From: Tetranychus cinnabarinus
Lineage: Eukaryota > Arthropoda > Arachnida > Trombidiformes > Tetranychidae
Length of the DNA stretch: 64,000 nt
Direction: 5' to 3'
Assembly: GCA_022266195.1 (NCBI GenBank)
Contig: WHVY01000001.1
Span: 5,952,001 to 6,016,000 of the forward strand
In this document: positions 38,313-53,500 of the stretch, piece by piece
Layout: each line of letters opens with the position of its first letter
Position numbering within the stretch: position 1 is the first letter of the stretch
Notes under the pieces: model-generated
Told to the model about the DNA's origin: nothing
Database searches by the model: none
What the model saw: the letters and a program-made list of their open reading frames with translations, nothing else
Position numbers and translations under genes: made by a program

Positions 38313-40631
38313 TTTTGATTGGATGGCTGGTTAATCACACATAAATTTGATTGGAATAATAATTAAAATAAAAAAAAGGAAAGAAATGAAGAGAAAAAAA
38401 CAAAAATTTTGAATTAACTGAATAAAATCGGAATGCAAATATAAGTCGGTTTCAACTAAAATGACACTGGAAAGAGTGAGACTAGTTGATGAAGAGGCCA
38501 ATATGGCAGACAGGTTACATTTGCGCAATAACTTTTTGACTGCAGCGTCCTCTAGTAGGTGTCACAAAAATAACAGTTTTAACGATATTCAAATCTATTT
38601 ATTGATTAGTGACAATTAAAGACTGTTGAACCAATTAACATTAATTAGAGGGAAATGATTTCACTCTCATTCTTGCAGTCCAACAAGAAATTGGTTTAAT
38701 AAACTCGTTTCCACAAACTTATTAAGTACTTCTTTGAATATGTTTTTAGCGCGAGAAGCAACGGAAAAAATGCCCCCAATGACCATTTTTCAAGTTTGTT
38801 GATTTCACTTTTATTTTATTGAAATTATGTGGATGGTAAACATCAAAGGTTAGTAGTTAATGGACTTACAATGATATCATCAACATCTCACCTTAATTGG
38901 ATTTATTGTCTGTTTTATCTGAATGAGCCTTGAAGAAGAAAATGATGACTGTTACCTTTACCTTACTGTTGTATCGATAGCCTTACTCACCAACTTCAAC
39001 ATCAACAAGGTTATAGTTAACCATTTTTTTAATTCATTTGTTTCTCTTCTTTTTATTAAACATATTATATCATGTTAATAACTATCATGCATGTATAATT
39101 TAATCTTCATCTTCTTCTGTAAATCATTCAAATACATTAATGACAATAATGATAATGATTACCATTAACCATAAAATATACTTTCGTCTTTTTTTACAAT
39201 AAATAGATAAACAGCTGTTCAATTATAATGTTCAATCAGTGATTTTTTTTCTGTTTTTTTTATTTCTTCGTATTCACAGGAAAGAACCAGAAAGGCTCCT
39301 AGTCAACATGGAATCAACGTATTCATCTAAATTGTAGGATGGTTAATTGATTTGAATGAAATGTTGAATTTTCGCTAATAAAACGTCGTTGAATTACATC
39401 ACAAATTACGCAAATTACCTACAAACCAAGAAGTCATCATATGGATTTGGCCTTAACAAATGACGAATAAAAGATGCTGATTAATTTGATTACAAATCGG
39501 TATTACAGTGACACGCACAAAGCTTGTTACTGTAGCACAAAATGTTCATTTTGGTTTCCAAAATTGATTTCAAAATCAATGAATCAACAACTTCCATTAG
39601 TCTTCATCTCAAATCATAGTCATAGTCATAAATAGGTTATCATGATTTAAAGATAAGGCTCAAATCATTGACAGCAACACTTTCTTCAATAAATCTGCAA
39701 TTACAATAAACTCAGTGATAATTAATATAATCAAGTGCAATGAAAAAACCAGAAAATAACCAACTACCAGATTATTTAAACATGCAGAAAGGTTGAACCG
39801 TCCAAGTTGACTTGTTAACCAAAATATGATGAACCAGTAAACCAAAATGATTAATATGAATCAAATTAAACCAACTAGAATCGTGTTATTTCAACATTGC
39901 CGGTGATTTATGTTTATCGACGCAAATTTATAACCAACATGGTGAAAGCCAGGGAACCAACTATTAAAATATGAAAGAGAAGCTGAACATTTAAAGCTAA
40001 ATTCAACACTAATTGATTTTAATGTATTATTTAAACGGAAGGTCAAACAAAGCAAAATGACAACAGATAATTTAGATTTATATGACAATTTAAAAAGGCA
40101 AGTTGAACAGCAATTAGACTCACGTTTAAACTCTCATCAAAACAAAATGCATTAATCATCAGCAACTTAAACTTGAAGTGCTAATTAACCAATAATCTTA
40201 CAATACTCGATACAATAATAAGCTCATCAAATCTACTTTTTTTACCTGAAATTATTTCTCCAGTCAAAGTCAATATTGGGTTACAACTAAAGATGGAAAC
40301 TGCCGGTAAAAAAAATATTTAAACTTGTAACCATATCATAGCCATTATGATGACAATTGATAGTAATCAAAACTTCCTGTAACACATTTCAACAAATGTT
40401 TTTGTTTACAAGCTAAAATGTAATTAACATTGATCATAGCAATTATTTCCTCGATAGAGATTACAGATTTCAGTTTGGGTTAACATCAACCAGAGTTATT
40501 TCTAGGTGAGAGGTGACAACCAAAATAATCTCTAGCCATTCAGGCAACACAAGATGTTAATGAACAAAAACAATAGGCACTAGAAGTCATTAAATGCGTC
40601 TAAAAACACCCAATAAAAGACAAAAATAAAT
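38313..40631. promoter_or_regulatory. Moesin upstream region
   Basis: 2.3 kb of AT-rich DNA upstream of the Moesin start codon, up to the tRNA gene. It must contain the Moesin promoter and 5' UTR, perhaps with a noncoding exon. No coding gene is supported. Confidence 0.4.
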
Positions 40632-40703
40632 CTCTCTGGCGGGGAATCGAACCCCGGTCTCTCACGTGACAGGCGAGGATACTAACCACTATACTACCAG
40701 AGA
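40632..40703 (-). tRNA. tRNA-Asp (GTC anticodon)
   Basis: Reading the minus strand from 40703: acceptor TCTCTGG pairs with CCAGAGA, then the D-arm TAGTATAGTGGTTAGTATC, anticodon arm CTCGC-CTGTCAC-GTGAG with anticodon GTC, and a T-arm with CGGGG-TTCGATT-CCCCG; discriminator base G. No intron. The A-box and B-box (GGTTCGATTCC) internal promoters match the Pol III consensus, and the body matches metazoan tRNA-Asp apart from the acceptor stem. 72 nt including the discriminator, CCA not encoded. Confidence 0.96.
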
Positions 40704-43700
40704 TGATCACATGAAGGAAATGTAATTTGTTAGATTTTATAGTTAATTAGTGAATTTGAAGATTTTTCACTTCTTTTCAATGGAATGGATCAAAGGCCTA
40801 TTTTGATATTTGATTTTTCTCGCCATTACTTTATTAACTTGAACTTGTTTCACTGGAATATTCAATGCGATGAAATACTCCATATTGATTTACATGGCGT
40901 AAAACCTGATATTTTAATGTGAAGGTTATTTCGTCTCAAGCAGTTTTTTGCCTAAGAGTGAAATTGTCTAAAATATAGCAATAAGCAAAGGAGTTGACTG
41001 TATTTTTATTAATTTTTTTCAGCTTTGTACAAATACTTGAGTATAGTTGTGAGGTGATTTTTTTCCAGTATTACCTCGAAAGAGGAAAATTCAGTTGATT
41101 GTAAATTTGATTACTTATTATTTTCTAAATTAGTTTTTTCTATGATAAATTTCTCGATTTTTAAGCTCCAATGTTGATTCAGTTGATTTAAGATGGTTGT
41201 GAAAAGTGAATTTGAATGATTATTAATAAGATATTTTCATAACATTGCCTTCAATAGCTAGCTTTTCACCATTGTTGATTGTCAATTAAATTGAGGTAGT
41301 TGTTTCTTTGTTATTTACCTCTTATTGTAGTTTTATTTTTGGGCTAATTATCCGTGGTATCTGTTAATTAAAGGGTGTTGCGGTTAATGAGGTCCAAGCA
41401 ATCACTTACGATAATAATAAAGATTGTTGAAGACACCGAAACAAAAATAATACAATAATAATGAAATACACAATATTTTATCATCATATGAACTTTATCG
41501 TCTTCATGCTCATCTTTATCTCTTTTTCAACCTTTAGGTAAATGATTGCTTGACCCCAAGATCCTTTAGTACAGCAATTTTTGTTTCTGTGTTCATTTGA
41601 TTTTTACACCATAAGCTGGAAATCCGTTTCGAGTGGATATTCATCAATTGGAACAATTTAAATGGTTTTCCAGATTTATTTCCCTATTTAAATTTATCTG
41701 TTTTATGAGTTAACTTTTGATTGTTTATTTTCTCATCTAAATTGATTGATTTTACTTGATTTTTGAACTTGAATAGACTTGAATTGGTTTAGTTTGTCTT
41801 GCCGGGTGAAAGTTGTCGTTTCCCTTAGAGCTGTGAGTATTTCATCTTAATTATGAAAGTGTTGAATATGATTGCTGTTGATGTTTACTGCGTTTGATAA
41901 GACAATTTGTTTCTTGTTTTGCTTTAGGTAACGATGAAATGATGACCATGTTAATGGAAAAGTATCTTTCTGGAAATGAAGGTTTCTTTTTCTACAGACT
42001 TCAAGACAATAAATTTGATGTTCATTCGATTATTTCTTGTTAAGATTTCCTTTCCTTTCTTGTTCACTTTCTCCTTCCATGATATTCTTGCCGAGAATTT
42101 CGATAATTTTCCTTTTCTAAATTGAAAATTTGATTCAATTGTAGTTTACTGACAATGCTAAAAGGGAAGAGAAGAAATCAAAAATAGAAAAGTTTGAAAC
42201 GGAAATGAGAGAGTTAGACGATAGAGTTGTTGGTTGAGATGAGAGGCCTGAGAATGAGGTTAATAGTAATTGTTGAAGATAATAAACCATGATCATGATT
42301 GGAAACCAGTCTTTGGATTCATTCTGACCTTGAAAACAATGCAACGAATTGATAAATTGACTTTTTTTCAGTCAAACCAAGTCCCTATATAAAAAAACAA
42401 ATAAATATAAAAATTATAACAAATAAAGGCAAAATAAAACGGTATAAATGCGATTAGCGTAGTTACCATTATTGTTTTGCTGTTATGTTTTGGATCATCT
42501 TTTCATTAATTTTTCGCTTCTCGGGGAAACAAAGTGTGAAGCAATTAAGTCCCGATCAAATATATGATTGGCAATGAGCTTGAGATGATGTTCCTGAACA
42601 ACTGAAGGTTTAAATTTGAAATTTAGCTGTAGAAAAAAATGATAAGCGGAAAGAAAAAGTTATCAATTTTTAGAGCTATTTGTTTAGCTGTTTAGTTGGC
42701 TTACCTTCTGCTCTTTACATCTAATCAGGTAAATCATTTTGCAAGAATCAGTACAATAGTTAACTAAACTCTATTGTAATCAACTGGTCCAACGAAAAAA
42801 ATGGAAAGCTGGAAAAGGAAAGAGAGACAAAAATAGATTAATTGTTTGTATCAAATATTTCAGAGGTTACTTGAGTTGATCTAGTAAACTAATACCAATA
42901 TCTTGTAAACATCTCAACTTGTTGGGTTTGTATTCCTAACACATATGAAGCTTGATAATTGAATAACTATTTGTTCCAGATGAAATCAAATGAATCAGTT
43001 CATTAATTTTTCAATTGTTCCATTAAAATTAACATTGTTCTTCTCTCCAGTCAACATTTCAGCTATTAAGAGTAATTTGCACTTGACGGACGTTATTACC
43101 AAAAACACAAGATATTACATCTCAATTGTGTTGGATTTTTTTGTTTGATTTCTTGGTGACTTTCTTCAGTATTTTATAATTACATTGTATATTGACAAGG
43201 AGATAATTTAACATATCTCATGCAATATTTAATTATCGTTATAATTAACTGTGAGAGGTAAATACTCCGATAATAGAAATCTTTCCCCATTATCAAGGCG
43301 TCTTCAGTAATGTTGAAAATATATGTGTTGGTTGACTGTGAGACTGAATAAAAGTCAAGAAAAAGATAGCGACAGGTAGTAATAACTGCATAACTGAGGG
43401 ATAAAATGACAGGTTCAATATCCATTTTAATCCCTCTAAGACTGGTTTATATTAGCCATAGGTTTTCGATAATTGTCATTAGGCCAGCGTGCAATCAGGG
43501 AATAAGATGATAACCTTGAAGTAAAACTTCCTTATCGGCCATGAAACCCGTTACTTCGAAGAATGAAGAGAAACTTTGCCCTTCAAAGCTTAATGAAGAT
43601 GAATCTAAATGTCTTCACTTTTTCTTCAGCTTGCATTTTTCCATTCACGCTACCAATAAAACGGTTATCTTTACATGTTGATACTTGAATGTTACCTTTG

Positions 43701-44230
43701 GGGATGTTAGTTATAAGGGTGTGTCCCGTTAAAACTTCCGGTATGACTGAAAGAGAAGAAAGTGAGAACAGAAATATAGTTAATGAATGATTGAGAAGGA
43801 TCAGATTGACAAAACAGGACAATAATCGCTGTTTGCATCATTGAAAAATGATGAAGCCAAAATGTAGCGTCAATCAATATAAAAAAGTAGGTTTAAGAGT
43901 GAGTTAGAAGTGAAAGAGAAGAAGACAAACATAACTGTTGTGGAAAAAAAGAAAGCCTCTTTCTTTAACCTTTCTCAAACGTATTACTAGATATTATACA
44001 GTTGATTGGTTAAATAATAACAGGTTAAACGGTAAATCAGACCTTAATAGAAGGTTAAAAATGTCTTCTATATTCAATATTGTTTCAGTTTCTTTGCTTG
44101 AGTTAAAGGTTAAGCCAGAAAAGGTTCCATCTTTTGTTTTTCCTTATTTTCCTACAATCTTGTACTACTTCTTCTGAATCAAAGTAGTGGTGAGATACAG
44201 TTGTGATGATGATGGTAGCAGTGGTTTTGG

Positions 44231-44310
44231 TAGTGGTGGTGATGATGACGACGACGACGATGTTGTTGTTGTTGTTGTTGTTGTTGATGATGATGATGAT
44301 GATGATGGAT
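44231..44310. repeat. Compound trinucleotide microsatellite (GGT)(GAT)(GAC)(GTT)(GAT)
   Basis: Consecutive runs of GGT, GAT, GAC (about four), GTT (about nine) and GAT (about eight) over 80 bp. Reads open on the minus strand as Ser/Thr/Asn runs, but no gene is attached. Confidence 0.9.
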
Positions 44311-45286
44311 AAACAAAAAAAGTAAAGATCAGATATATTGAATAAGGTTCTCTTTCAAGGTAATTGTGTATTGTTGTGTATCCCGAAAACAGTTTTTCCC
44401 AATCATCATGGTAGTCATCTAGTGAATCAAGAGGAAAGAGGGAGAAAAAGAGAGGAGGAAAGAAAAAAAAGAAACAGTAAAGAAAGTCTCGCTTCGTACT
44501 GTGTCTACCACACGCAAATGGAACACACATTCAGTTTTCAAATGATTATACCTCATTGTCTGGTTACTTGGTTTACCTGAACAAATGAACCGTGATCAGC
44601 AACGTTACCCTCTCAGTTGTTGAAAAAAATGAAAGCAGCCATAACCAAAAACAAGAAAATTAAAACATTAAAACCAAACAATTTTTAACTTTGAATCATC
44701 GAAACGGTTAACCGTTAAAAAACTTAAAATTGAGTTTACTATTGACATCTGGTGGATAGTAATTAAACTCACCACATTGTTTACTTTTTTGCAATCTTAT
44801 TTATAAATGTTTCAAAATTAATTAAAAATCTTTAAAATGTATCATTTTCCTTAGGATCCGTATTTTTCCGGTTTCAAAATATAACTTTAAACGATCATTT
44901 ACTAGCTGTTTCTCGTTGTTCTGATAAATTGTGTTTGAATCATCATCTGAACATAATCTGATCTTTATCCATCAAAAAGTGATTTGAATATTTCTCAAGC
45001 CAATTGCTGTTATATTTTAAAAAACCTTTGGAAATCAAATTCGTCCCAATTTAATCACTTCTGTTTTCAATTACAATTTCATATTGGAAAAGTGGCCGCT
45101 TCTGTATGTATGTAATTAGGCATCAAATCGTAGCTATACTTGATATTCAATTGTTAACACTTGTTATACTTCAAAAGCTAACCCGATTAGGTTACTAGGA
45201 GAAAGCAATTTAACGTGTTTGGACGATAATTTGATGGAATTTGTGTTTATTTATCGAGAAGTCACAGTTAAAAGTCAACACACAAA

Positions 45287-45551
45287 GGGTCCTCCTTGAA
45301 ACCATCCACAACCGAAAGATAGGGTACTTTTTTCCACATCACACATCGATTCACACCATTCCACACCAAACAGTAGAAACATAGAAAATGAAAACATTAA
45401 ATAATTAAACAATGATAAAAATAGAATAATTTACGCGTTATCTAGCGGGCAAGTTTAATAACTCATTTTGACCAGTCCAAAGTTCTCACTAAATCATTGA
45501 GTCGGTACTAGTGACGAACGGTGTGGATTGATGTGGACTCAAGTAGGACCC
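45287..45551. mobile_element. Candidate MITE with imperfect ~30-bp inverted ends
   Basis: The left end begins GGGTCCTCCTTGAAACCATC (45287) and the right end, read in reverse, begins GGGTCCTACTTGAGTCCACA (45551). The match continues to CCG with a small gap. Inside, near 45334-45368, pyrimidine-rich copies of CCACAYC and TTCACACC echo the right end again as subterminal repeats. The 265-bp interior has no protein. I do not see a clear target duplication, so the class is open. Confidence 0.5.
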
Positions 45552-47560
45552 ACATTCAAACAAGTATTTTACTGTTTCTATAGAGATGATGGACAGTTAA
45601 CAGATAAAATTTATCTATCTTTCAGGCAAATTCAACAATTTATGCTGAAAATTGGATACAGGATGGGATCAAAGTATTGTATAAAAACAATTGCCATCAA
45701 ATGGTAAAATAAACCAATGACCCAAACATACAGTTTACATTGCTAATCATAAAAAGAAGTAGGGAAAAGGTGAAAACGTAAATATTGATTTCAAGCGAGA
45801 AAGGAGCAAAAAAAAAGGAAAAGTGGAAACAATTAGCTAATAAAGTTGTCAAAATTTAGCCTGAAAAAAAGGATGTAAACTATCAAAAAAGTGAACAATC
45901 TATATAAAGACATAATTGACATTCAGCAATTTTAATTTATGTAAGAAAAGACCTAAATCAAGGCGATTCATTGAGGAATCAAGAAATGCGAAAGTAAACA
46001 ATAGAAAATTTTTCCCCAATTTGGGTAACAATAAGACCAATAAGATGATCAAAGTAAGTGATATTCACCCATCATTGTGGACAATTTTTACCTTCCAATT
46101 ATCTACCATCAATTGACTTTCTCTTTTTTTCTGTTAATATCTTCCAACAGATGGATCAGGATTATGCAGTCAAAAATTCATGCTCAGTGGGCATTCATCA
46201 TGCTGAAATATTTTCTGGTCCAATGAGAAGCAGGAAGAAAAGGCCGATTCAAATGGAAATTTAAATTCAAGAAAAAAGCCAAAAAAAAGGAAAATGATTT
46301 CAAATGAAAGTTGCTCTGAAAAGTGGAGGCAAAACCAACAACAGGCAAATGATGATGGCGCTGATGATGATTAAGATGAAGATGAAAAAGAAGGAGCCAG
46401 CAAAGGAAGAGAAAGAAGGAGGAAAAATGAGTGGCCTGATGATGTTAACCCCGTAACAAACTGGCCGATTATCACGACCCGTTATTCTGGTTGTGATGTT
46501 AATATGTTGGATGAATATTTTGTTAGCCACCATTTAACCCGGCAAACGATTTCTTAAACCCCTTTTACCTTCCCATTCACTTTGCCCTTTACTCTAAATA
46601 TTATTCCATTCCCACTAAGCCTGGTGTGTAAAACTGCATTTTATCATCATTTCTCATCCTCATCAACTTGTTCATTCAACAATTTCATCTTACCATCAAC
46701 TCATCTTGATCATTCCAATTCGACCGATCCTTTTTCAAGAAAAACATTTACATTCAAACCATTCAAGGGCATTTTATCTGCATCATTCCAGTTAACTTTC
46801 AACTCAACCATTCCGTTTAATTCACTCAAGCTCTGGATTTAATTTGCCTCTGGGTTTATCATCTTCCACTTGCCGCAAAGCCATCTTACTAACCTGAAGA
46901 GCTAAAAGCATATTAAATGTATCAACATCATCTGCCTCATCAACAACAGTAACAAATTTCATCAGTGCTTTCAATTGACCTTAAAACTGTTATTTTTTAA
47001 TATTAACTTATTTTTGTGTTCAAATTATTTCGCCATTTCGTTCATTAACCCACTCTGGCCATTATTTTATAACCACAATTTACTGACAACACAATTAGAC
47101 ATGTTGTACAATTGCAATTATCATTGGATTATCATCAGCTTTACCCTAAACCAAAGTTAAATGGAATCTCATGGAAAGTGTGGATTGAATCAAATCAATT
47201 CTGTAAAGACAAATGAGATAAATTGTGATTTGCTTTGGAATTGAAATCTTTAAAGTTGATTATTGTAAATCTTTTTTTAATGCTTTTTTATGAGTTTTTT
47301 GCCTTTAATAGTTTGTGTCTGTTGATGATAATGGTTAACTTGGTTAGCATTGTGATCAATTCACGATCAACCTAAAAAAGCAATTGTGATTACTCCATAA
47401 TTGACAAAATTCGTGAAAACACAGTTCCTCAATTTGTCCATATCAACATCATTAGATGATCAGTCATAGCCACCTCTAACCATCATCCTTGTCATCTCTC
47501 TTCATCTCCATCCATCTCAATAATTCACCATTTAATTGTTATTTAAAATAAGATATCAAA

Positions 47561-50500
47561 ATGTTTGCCAAAGCAAGTGTTGCCCTTTTCCCAGCTCTTA
47601 TCCCACTCTTATCATTCTGGATTGCCAGGAGAAGTGATCAAGTATTCCGAGTAACTCGAGACTCATGGGAGAAGGAATATGATTATATAATTGGTGAGTA
47701 AATCACATTAATCAACAATTTACATGACTTTGAAATCGATTCTCAATTCTCTGTAATTTTTTCAATAATTGAAAGTTAGAGGCTTTGAGGCTTCAAGTGT
47801 TTGTTTGTGCTTTTTTAACGTTGATTGTAGTCCATTGTTTTTTTTTCATTTGATGGTCAATCAACTTGATTCAGATGATTATTTTGTTGATCTAGAAATA
47901 AATACTGAATTGAGAAAGAAAAAGTGATTAAATTTGACAGTTGATCCATGATTAGTAGTGTTGTTTCAATTGCTGCTTTATTTTAACCAAAAGACAAACA
48001 AACAATCAGTCTTTGATTTACTCATTGGTTGACTTAATATTCACACACAATCAAATGTCCACTATTTTGATTGGCATGTGATTCAAAACATTTGTTATTT
48101 TTACCACAATTTTAACTGATTAAGGTTCAATCAGGTCAACCTTTTTCCGTTTCACTTAATCTATTGCACTTGAACTGTGAAAATATTAATAACAATCAAA
48201 CCCAGCAAACAAAAGGTAAAAGTGATTAATGAATCAAACAAATTAAACCCAAAAAACATAATAACCAACAATGTCAAATCAAATCAAAAATAAACCACCA
48301 AAAAAATAACAGTTGGTCAAGCATCTAAATTGTATCTAAATAGCTTCTAAATAGCTTCCAATCAAAATTTTCAATTCAAGCCTTTTAATAACACTCAATG
48401 TACTTTTCACAGTCCATCAAATTGACCAAACACAGCAAATTGAAATCAACTCTTCCAATACCTAATGCTTTGTTGATTAGTCAATGTTTACAGTTGATCA
48501 ATTGTTTATTTTTGTTTCATTGATATGTATATTGATTCGGAAAGATCAACAGTTAAAAGCAAATCAAGTGGAGATTCAACTGAATCTCAACAGGCGATCA
48601 ATATTGAATTAAATTGTGAGGTTTATTTGGTTCGGATATGCTTTTTTCATATTATCATATTGAATACATTATTCAATATTTAGCAACAATCAACATCAGC
48701 GGAGGTCCAAATCAATTGATTATTAGCTATATTTACCCAAATCTAATTTTCAACATTTACTAAAATCTTTACAATTGTAATAAAGCTTCCTGAAATCATT
48801 GTGAACAGTCTTTGATAATTACAATTTTTATGCTCATTTCAATTTGTAAACAATAGCTTTGATAATCAATTTTCACTTTTTTTCTGATTTTTGATTGTTG
48901 ACATTCAATTCGGAACTCTTTTGGTTGTTGATTGTTGTATCAATTGCCATTCTCATAACGATCTATTTCATTAAAATATTGTTAACAATGTCAGACTTTT
49001 TCAATTGTTCAATCAATTCTCACCTTTTAAATCGCAATTTATATTATTGTATTGCTATTACTCTTCAATTGTTACGTTTATTGATCTATTCTAATCTTTA
49101 TTCAACTCTTTTAAACATTTCTTCTGGTTTTATTATTCAATGAAAAAGTATTTCAAATCAAACAAATGTATAACAATCTGTAAATTGCTATTTTTAATCA
49201 CAAATCTTTTTTCCCTTTTAAATCTATGATTAGCCTTGTTTTAATCATAAATATCTTATTAAATTACTACAAATATCGTCTTCAGTCACTTGATATGTTA
49301 TTTTTTTTTTACTCTAATCCTTATTGTTGTCTTGATTAAATATTAAATATTAATTGTTCTATTCACACTTGCGGAATTAATTTTTGATTTAATATATAAC
49401 TCTTATTATCAAGTTTAACGGAAAATTATTCTCAACAAGTTCTGTTATTTTAAGCTATTTTGTTCTGCAATTTAAATCAACAATTTTATATAAATTGTTG
49501 CTTTTGAGTATCAAAAACCGGATCAAAGTCAAATGTTTATGTAAGTTTTATGCAAAGATCATTATCAGATTACTTTTACTGGTAATTAAGGATCAGATAC
49601 TAAAAAGATATTTAGCTTTGAATTAAACTTAAGATCATAAGATAATCTCAAATTTATTAACCGGTTGCTTTAATTTTTTAATTGTATTACATTCTGTTTT
49701 TAAATTCTTGTTAATGACATCAAGAAAATGTTTACCAGCGAAAGTACATCTAAAATTTTATTCTGTGGTGTAAGTCGCAACATGTGATTGTGAAGCGCGC
49801 CTTTTGTTTCTTTGTCCATGAAATATCTAATAATTTTCTTATGATTTTTGTTTTGCTTATTAGTTGGCGCTGGATCAGCTGGATCAGTGTTGGCAAATCG
49901 TCTTTCAGAGGATCCGAGAGTTAAGGTGTTGCTTCTCGAAGCTGGTGGGAGTGAAAACATAATCAGTGATATACCAATTGCTTACCAGATGCTTCAACAT
50001 ACACCTATGGATTGGAGCTACTTAACAGAGCCTCAAGAGTCTTCTTGCTTTGGCCTTAAAGATAAGAGAAGTCGTTGGCCACGAGGTCGAGTATTAGGTG
50101 GTTCAAGTGTAATTAATGTAATGCTGTATGTTCGTGGTAACCGACTTGATTACGAGCAATGGGTTAGGAATGGCGCAGTAGGCTGGAGTTGGGAAGAAGT
50201 ATTTCCATATTTTCTGAAAGCCGAAGACAATAGAGATGCAAATATAGCTTACAATGGTAATTTCGTGTTTAACAGATTGTAATTGTTGGAATTTTTAACT
50301 AACTACTAATTTATTGTCTTATTGTCGTTGTTATATTTAGATTGTTACATTGTTATAGCTAACATTTGAAGTGAGTTTTTAATGATGATATCCTACAGCC
50401 TCGACCATTGCCTGTCTTGATGATCGGAACTTAAATTGCTAGAAGCAGTTATTACTCAATTATTTTACCTTGATTTAGTTTGCCCTTTTCAATTGGTTCA

Positions 50501-53500
50501 TAATCAGTTATGTTGTAATAATGGTCATGAAAGTAAAACAAAAAGCGTAAAATAGTATTATAACTGTTTTATGTTGTTTTACATTTTTTTGTTGATTGAA
50601 TGATTCTCTTTTAATCTCTCATTCACTAATGATGAGCCTTTTCATCATTATGATGTAAGTTAACATTCCAAATGTATATATTGAGGTCAAATCAATTTAA
50701 TTTGATTTCACTAATCAGTCTAAAATCTAAGGTCAATATCCAATCATCAAGTTAATATAATATTTATATCAAAAATCCATTTCACCTTTTCACTCAAGTC
50801 AACACGTTTATTGAGTGTTATAATACATTTATAATTATAACTTACACTTGAACTTTCTCAAAATATTTAATTAATCAACCATTCAATCTAACCTAACAAT
50901 CTTGACAACCGCTTGTTTTATTAACATCTTTTGTTATTTTAAACTCATTGTCTACACAATTTGATTACTAATTTTTATTGCTTAATTTCAGGTTACCATG
51001 GCCGAGGTGGACCATTGACAGTTCAATCAAGTCCCTATCTAAGTCCATTAGGCGCTGCTTGGCCCGCAGCTGGACACATTTTGGGTTACAAGTTTGTCGA
51101 TGTTAACGGACCTTCCCAAACAGGTAAAGCCGTTAGTGGATCATGAAAACCAAGTTTCAGATTATTAATCCAACCACAGAAGAGTTCATTGTGAGACTAA
51201 TCATCATTAGCTTGAAAAAGACCAGCAAAAATATTAGGTTGCTAATGTAGGCCTCAGTTCGGATGGATAGATCGACCGAATCAGGGAAATACAGCAAAAA
51301 GTCTTTATTTCTGGAAAAAAGAAAAGAATCAAAAATTGGAATTTTCGAACTGAAAACTGAGCCATTAATTGAAGTTCAGGGTTTGTTGAACAAATCATTG
51401 TAATCACTTCGTATGTGAATCAAAGCTTAACTTTGGATCGACAGTTTATTCCTATATGCCAATTAGATTTTCAGAGTTTGAAATGAAATTGACTTGACAT
51501 TTTGATCTAAGGTTGAAGGGTGAACAATCAATGTTATAATTTTTTAATGAAATTTCAAGCTAATCGTATAATCTTGATTAAGTTGTTGGATTATAATTTT
51601 ATGGATTCAACCTTTTCATTTTTTCAACAGTTGATTGAACTTGAAATTATAATCACGCTTAAGAAATGACTTTCTGTCGGTTATTAAATCAATTCAATGG
51701 TCACTGATTAATCACAATCATACTTACTATTTACTTAATGAACCAATGAAAAAGAGATTAACTTTCCTATCAAAATTGATTTTATGTGCAATTTAAAATT
51801 TTACAGTTATTATTAGTTTTACCTTTTAATTGTTACCATTGAATCTTTCAATTTGATAGAAATGTTTGCTTCTATTAGTAACTACATTGAATTTAGATCA
51901 AAAGCTATTAATAAATTTAGAACCAATTGTTCAAATGAAAATGCTCATCAGATCCAATAAAACATAATCAATTTGGTATAACTATTAGTCCAAATGACAA
52001 CAGCAAAATGTTCAATTTGTTACTAGATTTTCAATTTCCAGTAAAAGCTGTACTTTAAAATAGCTAAATCAATTTAGTTATTGCAACTCAAACAATCAAG
52101 TAATTGTCCCGATCAAAATGACGAAAAACAATTTGAAAGTTGATTGAAAAATACATTTGAATCTGAATGGTCAACAATGAGCTTTATTCAACTTTCATTT
52201 AGATACAGAAAAGTGAAATTTTTCAATTAACTTTTGAGTTTACTCAATCAGAATCAAACTGATTTTGGTTTAATCATAGATTCAAATGACTAAATTGAAT
52301 CTTGCGAGCTGAGCAAAAATAAATTCAATTTATCGCAACTTGAATTTATAAATTGAAATTTTTCATTTAAAATGTGAGATTTAATAAAAGCTCATGTCAA
52401 TCAAATGAAAGCAATGAACATCAACAACCAAAATAATAACCATCAAAATTATCATATATTTACAATGCTTAATTAGCATCAAAAATGATATAACAAACAA
52501 ATATATCAACACTAATATTGATTGTAATTGCTATTATTAAATGTTATAAATCAATTTCATTTCAATCACCAAATCCATTATAAATTCAGCTTTTTTCACA
52601 TTTGATTTGATTACAATTGAATAAGACATCAAAAACGTGTTGAAATTAGTATAATCAGTGATACAATAATACAACCATCATATACTTTGATTTGGTTCAT
52701 ATTTTCTTGTTCAATCAATACAATTAACATTGCAGTTTTGGGCTTATTTTAAATCTTTATTATTGGATATCAAAAATGACCCCAAAAAATGTAATAAATT
52801 ATCATTTAGCTTCTAATTATTATATCTTCAAGTCCATCAATCAGTTGGTAACAAATTCAATTCCTCTTATTGTTATTATTATTGACCAATCAACAGCATT
52901 TTGATACAAAATATCAAACTTAATTGTGATGATTGAAAAAGTAACAATCAAATTGAAAGTATTATAAAATGTCATTTTCACTGAACTTTAATTTTTTCAG
53001 TTTAGATTTTGTTTTTAAATGTAAATCGGTTCTTCAAAGCAATTGATTGACAAAATTAGTTTTAGTGTTTAAGTAAACAGAAGAACATGTTTAACTGATT
53101 GTTATTTTTATAATTTAACCATAAATTGAATGTTTAATTCTTTTGTTGATCAATGATAGGCAATTGTTGTTCATGTTATAAAATTTGTGTTGCCGATAAG
53201 TTAACAATCGGTAAATTATTGGCATAAATGTACATTTTATGGTTCAATTGTGAATATTGGTTAACGATTAACCTTTGATGAGAAGCTCTTCATACTTAAA
53301 TTGAAATAACTACACTACTATTGTAATGCTGAATTTGAATGTAACAAAAGCTGGAAGCTAATTGTGATTGTATTCCTGTACAGATTAGAGACTATTTTTA
53401 TGATAATCTTAAATTTCATTAGACTCAATAAATAACATGAGGATGAATGGATTATCAATTGTAATAGACAATTTAACTTCAATCATTGAAATTCCCTTTG

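Larger units (their letters stand above)
40704..47560. other. 6.9-kb gene desert between tRNA-Asp and the GMC gene
   Basis: No protein-coding gene can be supported: the open frames are short and low in complexity. It holds a trinucleotide microsatellite (44231-44310) and a candidate inverted-repeat element (45287-45551), listed separately. The right end should contain the GMC oxidoreductase promoter. Confidence 0.5.

Noticed and set aside
44165..44530. 121-codon minus-strand open frame with Ser/Thr runs
   Set aside because: It is the translation of a microsatellite (GAT, GTT, GAC runs).
46300..46842. Short open frames on both strands left of the GMC gene
   Set aside because: Low complexity, no domain, no splice partners; background frames in the desert.
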